A stretch of 64,000 bases of DNA from Pyrenochaeta sp. MPI-SDFR-AT-0127 (taxonomy: Eukaryota > Ascomycota > Dothideomycetes > Pleosporales > Cucurbitariaceae). A program made the translations under genes and the position numbers. The DNA is taken from NCBI GenBank assembly GCA_020747015.1, contig JAGTJM010000059.1, forward strand, positions 62,001 to 126,000. Reading direction: 5' to 3'. Numbering within the stretch: the first letter of the stretch is position 1; the number at the start of each line of letters is the position of its first letter. Below are positions 10,856-21,982 of the stretch, piece by piece. The notes beneath the pieces were generated by a model. It was not told the origin of the DNA. It made no database searches and saw only the letters and a list, made by a program, of their open reading frames with translations.

Positions 10856-13787
10856 TCAAATTACGAAATGCTTAAAGCCTTCGACCAAGCCATCGCTGAT
10901 TTTCGATGGTATTGCCCACACAGGCAAATAATGCTGAAGCTCATCAAATGCAGGGATCTCTCCTGTATTTGCATCCGACCAGAGGCACACGACTCTTCCA
11001 GAAAGCTTCGGCTCCTCTTTAGCGTTCCAGGTTACGGCAACTTCCCAGGGTTGAGACCATTCGCGATGCCAAAGTCGCACTTCCCGGGAACCCAATTCGC
11101 CGACCGGCCTAAAGCGGGGATCTGAAACGGCGCCGGCAACGACCAGATCAGAGATCGGCGTGTCAAAAACAATGCGACAAGCTCGCGTATTCTGACCAAC
11201 AACGCGTATCGTCGCTTTATTTGTGCTGTTACTCTTGTGTATGGAGAAGTCGAGCCAGTCATTCGTCTGAGTCTTGTTGCTGATATGTGAAGCCTTGGGT
11301 ACGACCCTGGCAGGGATGCCCTCCCAGTCACAGCTTACTAGCTCCTTGCGCGTCGTAATATCTGGTGTCGTGCAATTCAATACCTTTCCTTGGGCGCTGG
11401 GCAAATTCCCAATAACGTGCTGAACATAACCGTCCAAGCCTGCCAAGGATACAGTATTCACTCCAGTGTCGCAATCGACGCGCTGGACAAAGTACACCTT
11501 TAAGCGATGATCCCTGCTGAAGGGGAACGCCACGAGATTGTAGATGACCGTTGCAACACAGACCAGAAACAAAAAGGTAGGGATATGATAGGTAAATCGA
11601 TGAACAAATGGTCCGGTAGGAGCGAGGAGCAGCATGGTAAGGGCTGCGAAGGCAATGTAAATGAATAGGGGCGAATTACCATCCGAAGGTGTTTGATAAA
11701 GCGCCGAAGTCAATAGCAAGGCAACTTGCCCAACCAAGACCACGATGACAGGAGTTAGCAGGAGAAACTGGATGATCCAGAGCCAACTGGGCAGTCTCCC
11801 ACTCCATTCCTGTTCGCCAGGATATGCATGTCCCAGATGCAGTCGCCGAGAGCCTGGTTCGCGTTCATCGCCGCCTTCGCTTGCAGACTCTCGCCCGCCA
11901 TACCTTGCGAAGCTTCGTCGGTCACCTCGGAGGAGTGACGTCGTCTCTGTAGCGTCATCATCCAGGATAGGTCGGTCTTCAGATCGGCCTGCGCTCGTTG
12001 TGCCAGTGAGTGGTCGACTTGCAGACTCGGAGTTGCGGCGCGAATCGACTTGCTCCTCAGAATGGCGTGCATATGCAGATTTTGAAGGAGCGAAGAACAG
12101 CTCAAGATAAGAGATGAGGGTGGCTATGAAGACAGCCGCAAAGTAAAATAATGCTGGATACGCGGCTGCGATTTGATAATTATTGACCAGAACCGTGGTA
12201 AATGCAAGCAGGACAAAAGACCCGATAAATAGCCAGATCAAAGCGTATAGGCGTTGTAGAGCAGAGGGCCGCATAGCATCTGCCCCACGCGAGAAGAACC
12301 ATGCAAAAGCAAACCATGCGGAAAGCGTCATACTGCAGCATTAATTAGCTAAGAAAATCTTGCAAGGGCTATCGCACTTACCTCCACACAGCGTAAGGGC
12401 TGCTGTACACGATGAAGGGATTAATGCGAACAACGAGATATGCCAATCCTATGACCACCGCGGTCGCAATGACGAAAATAATTGGGAAGCGAAAGAACCC
12501 TCGCCAGCCATTCAAGTGCACAGGTTGGTCATCTTCCGAAGAGTAGATGTACGCCTTGCGAGCAAACAAGTAGTTTTTGTCGGCCTTTGAGAGGCCAACT
12601 GTGAGACCTATCAAAGTGAGAGGGGCCGCAACCAGTAATGTGACACACAACGCGAACATGGTGTGCAATCGGAAGACGACGAAGATCTTGCCGAATATGT
12701 CGAACCACACTGCGTCAGTACCGGTACCGGCATGGACCTTGCCGTCGTTAGAGTCGTGTTCCCGGTCGCTAAACTCGTCGCCCGTGACGGAAGCCAGCCC
12801 GGAAGTTGAGGCAATGGCTGCAGATAACATGTGCCAAAGGGAGTTGAGGGAAGTTTCACGAGTCGAATCTTCGACAGTGTGATACCGCGCCCTGGGTTCC
12901 ATGAAGGCGATGTCCAGTCCTCGAAGACCAAGCTCACCGTAAAAGACCTTGTAGTCGGTCTCGCTGCGTATGAGTCCTTTCTTGAATCCATCGCCGCTAA
13001 CGACGGTGCCAAATGGGTGGCTTGACTTTCTGTAGAACCGAGTGACCTCGGTGTCAGTGCTTCTGAACAGTGTCGCTCTGCCGCCTGCGCCAGCACCCTC
13101 AAGATTGACGAAAGTATGCGGAACCGAGGAAATTCCATTTCGCATGAAAGCCTTAGCTCCATTCAAAAAGTCTTCTTCCCCATTGTTCAGTAGAAGAAGC
13201 ACAGTTCTCTTGGGCCAATTCTGGGGTTCGGTAAAGTATGACAAAAGCTGTAGTACCGTCACAACTCCCACTCCGTCGTCGGTCGCACCATAGCCGCTGC
13301 TGACAGAGTCGTAGTGGGCATTGACGAGCACTCCGCCATTGTCCGGGCGGCGGTTTGCGGCCTGGGAATCGTGCTCGCCGCCAAGGGGCTCATCATCTTC
13401 AGAGCCGCGAATGGCGACAATGATGTTGGTGCCCTCAAAGTAGACAGAAGTGCTACGAGATGAGAAGGTTGCGTTGGCAATGTTGTCGTCTATGACTTTG
13501 ACTTGGTCTTTGCCAAGCTTCTTTGCGGCGATGACATTGTTGATTCGTGAGAGCAGATAGCTGCGAACATCATCATTGGCATGGCTGTTGTAAGGATGGA
13601 ACTGCCTTGTGATGTGCTGCAAATCAGTCCAAGCCTGGGTAAGGTTTATTCCTGTCGGTGGTCTTGATGGGGGACTTGGGACCCTCAAGTGGACCACGAG
13701 CAAGGCCGCGAAGAGACTAATGTAAGTAATGGTAGTGAAGAAGATGACAGGGCCTGGCGTGAAGGAGAAGGGATTGAAGCGAGCCAT
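10856..13787 (-). CDS. PFF1: Vacuolar membrane protease, M28 zinc aminopeptidase family (Pff1 type)
   Basis: Exon 1 is 13787-12382 and exon 2 is 12332-10856, with a 49-nt intron (GTAAGT...CTGCAG) that recreates the family sequence PYAVWSMTLSAW across the junction; product 960 residues, the usual length. The N-terminus has a signal-anchor helix (VIFFTTITYISLFAALLVVHL). The luminal M28 domain shows NAHYDSVSSGYGATDDGVGV (zinc ligands His and Asp), LLLLNNGEEDFLNGA (catalytic and ligand Glu), NLEGAGAGGR, and YHTVEDS (His ligand). Several transmembrane helices follow (for example FRLHTMFALCVTLLVAAPLTLIGL and ALIWLFIGSFVLLAFTTVLV), then a soluble C-terminal domain. The family sits in the vacuolar membrane and is predicted to act as an aminopeptidase; the physiological substrate is poorly known. 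The assignment is firm. Confidence 0.95.
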
Positions 13788-14163
13788 GTCGCCGCTCAGA
13801 GAGCTCTCACAGAGCCACGTAGCTGGCTATGGGCCCAAATGCGAGTGGCTTGGTGTTGTGAATGGTGGTTGGAGGTCGGGGATAGCTGCGGGGTGAAAGC
13901 TCGTGCATGCAGCATGCGGTCATAGCTCCATGCAGCAAGAACGACCCGCAATCTGAGGGAAGAGCCACCGACCAACCATCACGACTCACAGACATTAATC
14001 AATGGCGATGGCGATGGTGATGGCGGTCACGCCTTGTATCTTTTTCACCTAATAGAGTACTCAATCTGATAGTTGCAGTGTCTCTATACAAGAAGATGTT
14101 GGGCAAAGCCTTGAATACCTGCTAATCCCGCCCCACTCACTCAAACCCAGTTTCCACTTCACA
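13788..14163. promoter_or_regulatory. Divergent promoter region
   Basis: This 376-bp region is shared between the minus-strand protease and the plus-strand methyltransferase-like gene. It contains a short GATGGC hexamer array (about 14003-14025) and a C-rich pyrimidine leader just before 14164. No TATA element was identified. Confidence 0.45.
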
Positions 14164-14778
14164 ATGCAATCCCTGGACAACAATACCGATCCCGAGCTCG
14201 ATGCAATAGCATGTCTTACAACCAAAGAAGAGCCTTTACCACTTCCACTTCTCTCTGAACGCCCAACCGTCTACTCCGGATGCTGCCTCGCCCTCAGCAG
14301 GCCGCTCATCGCCCACCTGCACACGCTTCTACCCCCACAACCCAAGCTCATCCTCTCCATAGGGAGCGGCTTCGGCCTCCTCGAAGCTCTTCTTGTTGCT
14401 GAGCCCTACTCGTCACATGTAGTCGGCGTCGAGGTCGAGCCCAGCCCAAACATATACCTTCCCGCATCACATCACCATATTGTTCACGGAACACGCTTTC
14501 TCGAACCTCGGGCTGGCGAAGCCACGACTTGGCTATTCATATACCCGAGGCGTGTTGGGCTGGTGGAAGAATATATGGCACACTATGGTGAGGGCAAAGT
14601 AGAGCAGATCATCTGGGCTGGCCCACGGGCCGACTGGGACGACTATGCTCGTTGTTTTGCCGCCTGGCATGTTCATGTGCAGAGTGCAGATAAGGTGGGT
14701 GGCAGAGCCTGGGAAATCATTTCCATTGTCAGCAAAAGGCACTGTGACACTTCATCGCATGTTTCGAGAGGGACATGA
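14164..14778 (+). CDS. Small methyltransferase-like protein
   Basis: Single exon, 204 residues. A glycine-rich segment LILSIGSGFGLLEALL (about residues 59-74), followed by VVGVEVEPSPNIYLP, resembles motif I and the acidic post-I strand of Rossmann-fold SAM-dependent methyltransferases. The rest is short and lacks a clear substrate-binding region. Uncharacterised proteins of this size and pattern occur widely in Pezizomycotina. It could be an active SAM enzyme or a degenerate Rossmann protein; the substrate cannot be read from the sequence. Confidence 0.65.
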   Translation: MQSLDNNTDPELDAIACLTTKEEPLPLPLLSERPTVYSGCCLALSRPLIAHLHTLLPPQPKLILSIGSGFGLLEALLVAEPYSSHVVGVEVEPSPNIYLPASHHHIVHGTRFLEPRAGEATTWLFIYPRRVGLVEEYMAHYGEGKVEQIIWAGPRADWDDYARCFAAWHVHVQSADKVGGRAWEIISIVSKRHCDTSSHVSRGT

Positions 14779-15177
14779 CAAACATCCCAACGGAAATATC
14801 AAAGCTTGTTCAGAGGCCTCTCTGACTGCTACACTGCGTGCCAACCATTGAGCCATTCTTCTTTTTCACGTTTTCATATCTCAGTGAATGTTTCTTCTCC
14901 ATTGTCTATGTCATAAAACCTCGATCACTTTCACAAGGACAACCATAAAGACATTGTGTGACTCAAAATCAGCCGAATCTTCACTTTCACTCCCAGCCTG
15001 CGCAAGTCAAACGGAGCCTGCACATCGTCTCTATAATTTTCTTCGCTACTTTGTTTACTCACAATCAATCCGTTTTCTCACTCTTTCAACTCTACCTTAC
15101 TATCCACTCGCTCTATTCAACCTGATCTGACAGCTTTTCAATCATCTAACAGTCACTACTACCGTTTCAGCTTAAGC
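14779..15177. other. Intergenic, pyrimidine-rich leader region
   Basis: This 399-bp interval between co-directional genes has long C/T-rich tracts (TCACTTTCACTCCCAGC, CTCACTCTTTCAACTC) ahead of the ATG at 15178. That is typical of a fungal promoter and 5' UTR. No gene was seen. Confidence 0.55.
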
Positions 15178-18100
15178 ATGGCTGCGCAGTTTTTGCAGCG
15201 CAGTATTGCTCGTGCTTGGACTGCAACTGTCGCTGCTGTTGAGGCACCACACCTACCCACATTCGATACAGGCTCTGCTTGGACCCAGATGACGCTGGCT
15301 CAGAGCAACGCCCCGAACTCACATGGCTCAAACCAGAGTCTAGCGGCAGGCATGTTCCGCAGATGCTGCCTCCACAGCCCAACCGCCTATGTCACAGTGT
15401 TGGCCATCGTCGTCCTGCTCCTCTTGCGGGTTGTTCGTGGAGTCTCCATTCCACCTCGCCTGCAGCACAACATGGCCTCCAATATCATTATCGGCACTTT
15501 GTACACCTTGGTGGCTGCGTACATTGCGTGCTCCAGCGCTCCTAAGGTCGACCTACAATACACCTTTTCCAAGGCTTACGTTCGCGCAGTCGCTGAATTC
15601 CTACAGCTCAGGAGCACCATGTCCTCCCTTGCGGGCAAATATCGCAATCGACTCTCCTACCACTATCACTGGATCATGGAAAACCCCGAAAGGCTCATAA
15701 AGCGTGCATATCATGCTACGCTGGCGAGGCTCCTTGGTGACGCACTGTCATGGGAAGTACTCTCGGCTCTCGTTTCGCCTCCCAGTACATTTGTGATGCT
15801 CACATGGCACAATACTATCAAATTCTTATATACGGTCAAAGAATGCACCAATATAGCATATGGGCAGACCATACTACCGGGTAACCAGTTCCACGCCATG
15901 GTATTTGCTGATCCCCACTCTTTGGCCGCTGGCTCGTGTACCACAATTCAAGCTGTCATTATGTCATGGAAAGTGGAATGGGCGAACATCAAAGCTACAT
16001 ACCTCGGAACTATTCGCTTTCTACACTTGGCACTCTTCTTTCGGACATGCCAGAGCTACCTCTGCCCGTTGCTTGCTTTGCGTTGGATGTGGCGTACTCC
16101 CTTGATTGTGCTATTGGCTGCCGTGCCTACTACCGCCAGCATCGTCTATGCGCGAACCTCGTCGGGACACAGAATCCCATTGTCTTTAATGGATTTTGTA
16201 ACATTTGTACTTCCTGTCGCCACATCGCTTGTCTATGAAGCTATGGGCTTTGAATACACACAAGACTACGCTATCTTCATCATCACAGTCATCTTGCAAC
16301 TTCTAGCTTTCCGCATTTGGGACTATGCCCCAACTGATTTACAGGAAGCTCTAGACGACATGACCAACGAGGTTAAAGCACGGTTTGACCGTTTCTGGGG
16401 CCCTGTTCAGGACACGATAATTTCTTACCTGTACCCTACCGATCTGTTGCTTGCTACACAAGATAACGCCACGCTTCAGCCGATTGTAGCCCAGCAACCA
16501 CTTAAACCTAAATTGACAGCGGACAAGGCCACTCAGACTGTTCTTGAGCTTCCATCTGCAACTATTCCAACGAGATTTCCGTTCGACGACTCCACAATCG
16601 CAGCGGCAGAGGGGCTGCGAAACTACTTAGATCGTCTGCAAGATCAGATTGATCAAGGTGCTGATTTCGAGTCGCACTATTCTCATTCTGATGTAATGCA
16701 ATCCGGTTACTCGTCCCCGCCCACGAATCTCGCAGAAGATGAAGTTACTCCGACTATAGCAGATTCACAGGACGGGGAGACTGCAAACCTTGAGACGCGA
16801 TGTGTCATCGACGATGCGCAATCAAATGAGGATTCTGGAGCTGGATTTTATCATGAGGAGCTTCGCCACGTGCAAGGATACCTCACCGAATACTTCGATC
16901 GAGTGGACATCATTCCTCGACAATTCGAGGAACGCAAGATTGTGGAGCGTGAGCACTCGATTGAAGCGCACCATTATGCATGGGAGACTGCTTCTGATAC
17001 GTCTGCATCATCACAAGGTGAAGACGAGGATGTGGAAATGGAACTCCATTTCTCTGTTTATAACAGCAATCCGTTAGAGACAGCAAACCACACATTCAAC
17101 CCGGACATAGACGATCTCACAGAGAATCTGCGCTTTCATTGGAATTTCAAGGAGACATCACAGACTGAGGACGCTACCGCTGCAAGTATATCAGTACCAC
17201 CTGAGGAATCAACGAACTTGTCCCAGGTGGAGATTGCAGATGTTCATACCTCCGACTCCACACCTTTCGAGTTAAGTATTGAGGCTACAGTAGGAGAATG
17301 CAGTTCCATGGGACACTCCGTTGCTGAAGCTACCGCCGATGTTACTGCTGATGAAGTGGAAAATATCGAGCTCTCTCTACCATTGCCAATTAATGCATTC
17401 CTAGAGTCTGAAATGGAGAATGTAACACAAGAGCCCCGTAACATCGAATTCGGTACTGACGATCGGGCGCCCGCCTTGCACCAAGATACAGATGCACAAG
17501 TTGTAGCTGATGAAAGCGAAACACTTGAGACTGACCAAACCACTTCTCCATCTAGGGCTCTTTCAGCTGAAGCCGATTTTCCGGACATACGTAATCAAAA
17601 CGTGGAGAATTATGTTGCAGATGTTGAAATCGCATCTCAATCAGTTATCGAATCAATTCCTCAGGTATGCATCGAGAAACCACATCCAAACCTTCTTTCT
17701 TTCGATCATATCCCGACGATTTACGGTTCTTGCCCTCAATCGCTTGCGGAGGATCAAATGGAAGGCCTCACTACCCATAACGATGATCACTCATGTCCGG
17801 CCTTAAGCTCACTCGAGGATATCGCCGTCGAATTCTCGAACCATGGAGACATAGGCGAGAAGAATAATCCTGAGGAGCTCCAATCTGTGCCCCTTATCAA
17901 TGCTACTATTACCATCGACGATTTGTCTTTGCTTCTCGGCCAACTGGGCAGTGCAGAGGAGTATGGTCAGCTTCTTCATCATGATGGTGGTGATGAGATG
18001 GACTATGAGGACAGCCTTTCTCAACCAGATTGTGGATATGAACCTTTGCCTCCAGTCGCACCTTTAATCACTGCTGCTCCTACCCCCATCTTTGACTGGC

Positions 18101-19701
18101 AAGCCGCTATAGATCTTTGCAAATCGATTTCAACAGCCAATGCCACGTCCTCCATGTCGATGCATGTAGATTCCACGACCTTTGATAACAGAAACACCAG
18201 CACCGGAGGCTTTCCCACTCCAGCACCCGAGATCACTGCTGATACAGCTTTTGTTGGAAATTATGCGGCTATGGACCACAGAAACGACTTCAAAGAGGAT
18301 ATGGAAGTTGATGGCGGCACTTCTACCACAAAGCCTTCCACCATTATGCACGCTAACACAACTCTAACGACTGCTACAGGGGCTAGCCTGTCTATTTCGA
18401 ATCTCCTCAATCACGATGAGGAAATGTGCGACGCCTCGAACAACCAAGAAACGGGTCCTGCTGAGCATACTTCTCGGGAAACCCACTTTGCTCCACTGCA
18501 GTTGAGTGCATATAGTATCGCACCTCAACCGGGCGGGATGCCCTTCGCAGGCGTATCCCAAGAACGCCTCCCTGCCTTCGTACCTAGCGGGCTGGAATTG
18601 CCTCCACTGGCGCCAAACTTCAAGCCACTTCAAAATACCCCTGAAGAATACGAGGGTTCAAAGAGTTCAAAATCAAACACCGAAACAGTCTTGAAGGACG
18701 TCACGGTGGACTATCAGCCTGCGAGCCTCACCGTGGAAAACCTTGAGGCCAACAACGAGGCTGAACAATGGCCCGTCAACCCCGACGATATCAACGATGA
18801 TGAAGTTAATTCAGACGGGCTTTCCGAACCAGAGGACGAACACATCGCTACTCCTGTTCTGTCAAGCATGGATGAAGCAAGGGCATGTGCCATGCGCGTT
18901 GCGAGCAATATCGAGTTTCTGAATGAAATAATATTGCGTCAACGCGCAGATGAAGAAAAAATGCGGCAGTGCGCGAAGGAAAAGAGCGATATGGAGGCTC
19001 TTGAACTTGAGATTCTCGCCGGTTTGATGGATGATGATGAAGATCAGGACCAGCAGGATATGCCAAATCCCACTGAAACCTCGATTCATACGAGTGCCTC
19101 CACAAAGGCGAGCGGAGACGGGCCAATCAAAAAGGACACGGTTACTGAATGGAAGCAGAGTGATATGAGAATACCTGTCGGTAATCATGTGGCTCAAACA
19201 GTGGATCCCAAGGCAATAAACCGACCCGTCAAGGCGTTACGAAGTCGCAGAGCCTTGGAATCCTCCGCGAAGGTGCCAGGGAATTTCAGCGGTCCCGGAA
19301 ATATCAACATCTTGTCTACGACAGACACACATGACACGACGCCCCTGGAAAAGCAGTCTCCGCCAGTCACGCCACTGCAGACACAGCCAGTTGCATCCAA
19401 TCATGACGAACCAACGCATATTGGACGAGAGGAGTTCCCAAGCGTCGCGCAACAATCGAGAAGTGAGCTATCACATCCACCAATCCCTTCACGGGCTAGC
19501 CAGCCATCTTTGAGCTCAGCGCCAAAGAAAGAAGACTCGAGAAAAAAGTACGACTGGTCAGGTTTCTATACCAACCGTGCAGGGAAGGAGTTTATTGTCG
19601 GCGGTGATGATTCCTTCTACGAGGATGACGGCCAGCAGTTTACCTTCGATAACCAAGGTTACCCTGTCGACGCGACGACCAAGCGGCCCTATCTGAAGTA
19701 G
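15178..19701 (+). CDS. Large membrane protein with long acidic disordered region, function unknown
   Basis: Single exon, 1507 residues. The N-terminal 400 residues carry hydrophobic segments: AYVTVLAIVVLLLLRVV at about 70-86, NIIIGTLYTLVAAYIA at about 102-117, and a cluster between about 275 and 380 (RTPLIVLLAAVPTTASIVY, MDFVTFVLPVATSLVY, AIFIITVILQLLAF). About 900 residues of acidic, Ser/Thr/Glu/Asp-rich low-complexity sequence follow. A short Glu/Lys helix lies near residues 1220-1280 (RACAMRVASNIEFLNEIILR). The last 50 residues become ordered-looking again, aromatic and Gly/Asp-rich (KKYDWSGFYTNRAGKEF to KRPYLK). No catalytic motif or named domain was recognised. An uninterrupted frame of this length is very unlikely by chance. 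Confidence 0.85.
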   Translation: MAAQFLQRSIARAWTATVAAVEAPHLPTFDTGSAWTQMTLAQSNAPNSHGSNQSLAAGMFRRCCLHSPTAYVTVLAIVVLLLLRVVRGVSIPPRLQHNMASNIIIGTLYTLVAAYIACSSAPKVDLQYTFSKAYVRAVAEFLQLRSTMSSLAGKYRNRLSYHYHWIMENPERLIKRAYHATLARLLGDALSWEVLSALVSPPSTFVMLTWHNTIKFLYTVKECTNIAYGQTILPGNQFHAMVFADPHSLAAGSCTTIQAVIMSWKVEWANIKATYLGTIRFLHLALFFRTCQSYLCPLLALRWMWRTPLIVLLAAVPTTASIVYARTSSGHRIPLSLMDFVTFVLPVATSLVYEAMGFEYTQDYAIFIITVILQLLAFRIWDYAPTDLQEALDDMTNEVKARFDRFWGPVQDTIISYLYPTDLLLATQDNATLQPIVAQQPLKPKLTADKATQTVLELPSATIPTRFPFDDSTIAAAEGLRNYLDRLQDQIDQGADFESHYSHSDVMQSGYSSPPTNLAEDEVTPTIADSQDGETANLETRCVIDDAQSNEDSGAGFYHEELRHVQGYLTEYFDRVDIIPRQFEERKIVEREHSIEAHHYAWETASDTSASSQGEDEDVEMELHFSVYNSNPLETANHTFNPDIDDLTENLRFHWNFKETSQTEDATAASISVPPEESTNLSQVEIADVHTSDSTPFELSIEATVGECSSMGHSVAEATADVTADEVENIELSLPLPINAFLESEMENVTQEPRNIEFGTDDRAPALHQDTDAQVVADESETLETDQTTSPSRALSAEADFPDIRNQNVENYVADVEIASQSVIESIPQVCIEKPHPNLLSFDHIPTIYGSCPQSLAEDQMEGLTTHNDDHSCPALSSLEDIAVEFSNHGDIGEKNNPEELQSVPLINATITIDDLSLLLGQLGSAEEYGQLLHHDGGDEMDYEDSLSQPDCGYEPLPPVAPLITAAPTPIFDWQAAIDLCKSISTANATSSMSMHVDSTTFDNRNTSTGGFPTPAPEITADTAFVGNYAAMDHRNDFKEDMEVDGGTSTTKPSTIMHANTTLTTATGASLSISNLLNHDEEMCDASNNQETGPAEHTSRETHFAPLQLSAYSIAPQPGGMPFAGVSQERLPAFVPSGLELPPLAPNFKPLQNTPEEYEGSKSSKSNTETVLKDVTVDYQPASLTVENLEANNEAEQWPVNPDDINDDEVNSDGLSEPEDEHIATPVLSSMDEARACAMRVASNIEFLNEIILRQRADEEKMRQCAKEKSDMEALELEILAGLMDDDEDQDQQDMPNPTETSIHTSASTKASGDGPIKKDTVTEWKQSDMRIPVGNHVAQTVDPKAINRPVKALRSRRALESSAKVPGNFSGPGNINILSTTDTHDTTPLEKQSPPVTPLQTQPVASNHDEPTHIGREEFPSVAQQSRSELSHPPIPSRASQPSLSSAPKKEDSRKKYDWSGFYTNRAGKEFIVGGDDSFYEDDGQQFTFDNQGYPVDATTKRPYLK

Positions 19702-20095
19702 CCAGCCTCATGCAACATTTGAATATTGTTCTTTATCCTGACCGGAAGAAGTGGCTGTGATTTTCCACAAAATGGTGGATGTGCTGCGCAATTCGGGCAT
19801 GTGGCTTGGTAATCTGGGCTGAAGTCTTTTTGGAGATCAAATTGGGCGTGACTTTGTAACTAGAACCAAATTTGAATGTCCTCTTTACAGAAAGAAAATC
19901 CACTCCTGTGCCGGATTGAAGCAATGGTTTAGACATGTCGCCGGTCATTCCTGAAGTACGGTCAGATTTCAACGACAAGAGACTTATCCACTCTTAACAC
20001 ACAATTACGGCGACAGATCGAAAACGAACTGATTTGAGATGAACAGAAAGGTTACAGTTGATTGAAAGTTCGCTAATATTACCTTAGGTTTCATG
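19702..20095. other. Convergent intergenic, no gene
   Basis: This 394-bp interval lies between the 3' ends of the 1507-residue protein gene and the HET gene. No conserved reading frame was seen. Confidence 0.6.
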
Positions 20096-21982
20096 CTAGA
20101 CAATATATATTTCTTGCTCTTTTATACTTTCATTCTCCCAAAACCGGCTGAGCAAGTCCTGCTTTACTTCGGAAAATCCCAATCGCTGGTATACATTACG
20201 CTGACTCTCAGTGGCGCGCTGAAGAACTAATAACGGACAATCTTGTCCAGGTGTGTGAGAATCACCGATTTGAACAATGTATATGACTTCATAGTTAGGA
20301 ATATCTATGTCAGCGAAAAACCCATGCAGCGTTTGATCTGATAACTTAAAGTCGTGGCCACCATCGCTTCTGTATATATGTACTGCCTCTATGACTCGTC
20401 GTTTCATTCGGAGAAAGAATTCTGATGGAGCAACATGCTGAAGCAAAGGATTTGGTAGATGTTCAATTACGATACCAGCTGTTCCTTTGACTGAATATGC
20501 CGAATAGTCGATGATGGATAAAATAGACGCCCACGACCACGTTGGGACTTTGGCGCGACGCCTTCGTGGGCTTGTGGTTTCGCCTGTCCAACAAAGGCAC
20601 CATGCAAGATCATTCTCCCACAAACCAGCAATGTTCTGTTCCCCAGTGATCTCCTCGTACTGAGCAATGATGCCTTGTAAAGCCAGCAATATGTCCTCTT
20701 CGTATGAAAGCTCCAAAGTCGAGTAGTAATTCACCAAGCGTGCAAATTGAACAAAATACGGTGTACCGAGGGTTTGAATAGCTGGCTTGGCGTTTGTAGG
20801 CCTTTCTATACCACACTCGCATGATGCCATGGCGTTGCATTCCCAATGTAGCTCGTATGATCCAAAATGGAGCATTCTGGAGGCAAGAATGCGTTCCTGA
20901 AACACCCAGGCCCGTTTCAAAAGTGGAAATACTTCATTTATAATTTCATGGCCACCACGCTGGTCGAATGCGAGAGCCACCGGGTCTTTGTGTGGGAAGC
21001 GCTCTCGAACCAGCAAGTCAGGTTCCTCATTACTGATGCTGAAACCGCTTTGAAATTGCGATGTAGAGTTGAAAAGCTGTCCGATAGAGTCCTTTGAATG
21101 AGAAATTGCAAGTGTGAGGGTGGAATTGCTATAAATTTCGCTCATCCTTGGAATTTGTTCAAGCTTATCAAATTCATCGTCTTGAATGATGCAGAGAGAA
21201 TCGATCCATAAGAAATGAATCCCAAGACTGCGAACAAACTGAATCACCTGCTGAAACCTTTTCGACAAGGTTGTAATTCGTATTCTATCCAGATATGTTT
21301 GGACATTCGCTAAAAGAGTTTTCGGTGGGTGTGTTGTGCCCCAGCCATGGCTCAACGTAATATAGCGGCCGCATTCATGAGGTCTTGATACTCGCAACCG
21401 AAGGTCGCTGCCATGACCAGATATAGATTGAAGATCGAGTACTCTTTTGGGGAGAGATGATTGACGTTGGCGGCATTGAACGTGGAAACGCTCGCAATAA
21501 TCGAGACAGCCTCTTGCCCAATCCAATGACTCCATGGAGCTAGTACACCAGGGAACAGAAACTCCATACTTATCCCCCTTGTGATCATACCCTCCCCTAG
21601 GACCTTGCAGGCCAGGAGTAAGTGGCGGAGGCTTCAAATAATTTCGGTCAATACAAATCTCAAGCTTGATCCGAGTCAAGTTGTCCATATGAACAATCAG
21701 TGCGTGTGACACCCCACTAATGAAATTTCCATGGCCAAATGAGACTTCATCTCTATGCTGGAAGGCACCATGATAGCTGTTCATAATTTTCTGGGCTCGT
21801 TGTTCTGCAATGAAAACTGATAAAGCCTGATAAGATTTCTTGCATGAATCACAACGTAGGTCTGAAATTGAAAGTGCTTCTTCAATTGTGAAACGCTTGC
21901 TCCCACTACATTGGAAACATCCCGGTGGAGGCGGGGGAGGGGGGAGGGAAGGAACACCGAATGTCGAAGGTACGGTGTTCAT
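20096..21982 (-). CDS. HET-domain protein (heterokaryon incompatibility)
   Basis: Single exon, 628 residues. The N-terminus has a proline run (LPPPPPPPG) and two CxxC pairs (CFQC, CDSC) that may bind zinc. The HET domain begins near residue 205 with CGRYITLSHGWG. It continues with FLWIDSLCIIQDD, IPRMSEIYSNSTLTLAIS and RAWVFQERILASRMLHFG, the conserved blocks of the family. A later segment (EVPTWSWASI-like, here KVPTWSWASIL) is the usual end of HET-containing proteins. The family induces cell death on non-self recognition. It lies directly beside the HeLo/NLR locus. Confidence 0.92.
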   Translation of the reverse strand: MNTVPSTFGVPSLPPPPPPPGCFQCSGSKRFTIEEALSISDLRCDSCKKSYQALSVFIAEQRAQKIMNSYHGAFQHRDEVSFGHGNFISGVSHALIVHMDNLTRIKLEICIDRNYLKPPPLTPGLQGPRGGYDHKGDKYGVSVPWCTSSMESLDWARGCLDYCERFHVQCRQRQSSLPKRVLDLQSISGHGSDLRLRVSRPHECGRYITLSHGWGTTHPPKTLLANVQTYLDRIRITTLSKRFQQVIQFVRSLGIHFLWIDSLCIIQDDEFDKLEQIPRMSEIYSNSTLTLAISHSKDSIGQLFNSTSQFQSGFSISNEEPDLLVRERFPHKDPVALAFDQRGGHEIINEVFPLLKRAWVFQERILASRMLHFGSYELHWECNAMASCECGIERPTNAKPAIQTLGTPYFVQFARLVNYYSTLELSYEEDILLALQGIIAQYEEITGEQNIAGLWENDLAWCLCWTGETTSPRRRRAKVPTWSWASILSIIDYSAYSVKGTAGIVIEHLPNPLLQHVAPSEFFLRMKRRVIEAVHIYRSDGGHDFKLSDQTLHGFFADIDIPNYEVIYIVQIGDSHTPGQDCPLLVLQRATESQRNVYQRLGFSEVKQDLLSRFWENESIKEQEIYIV

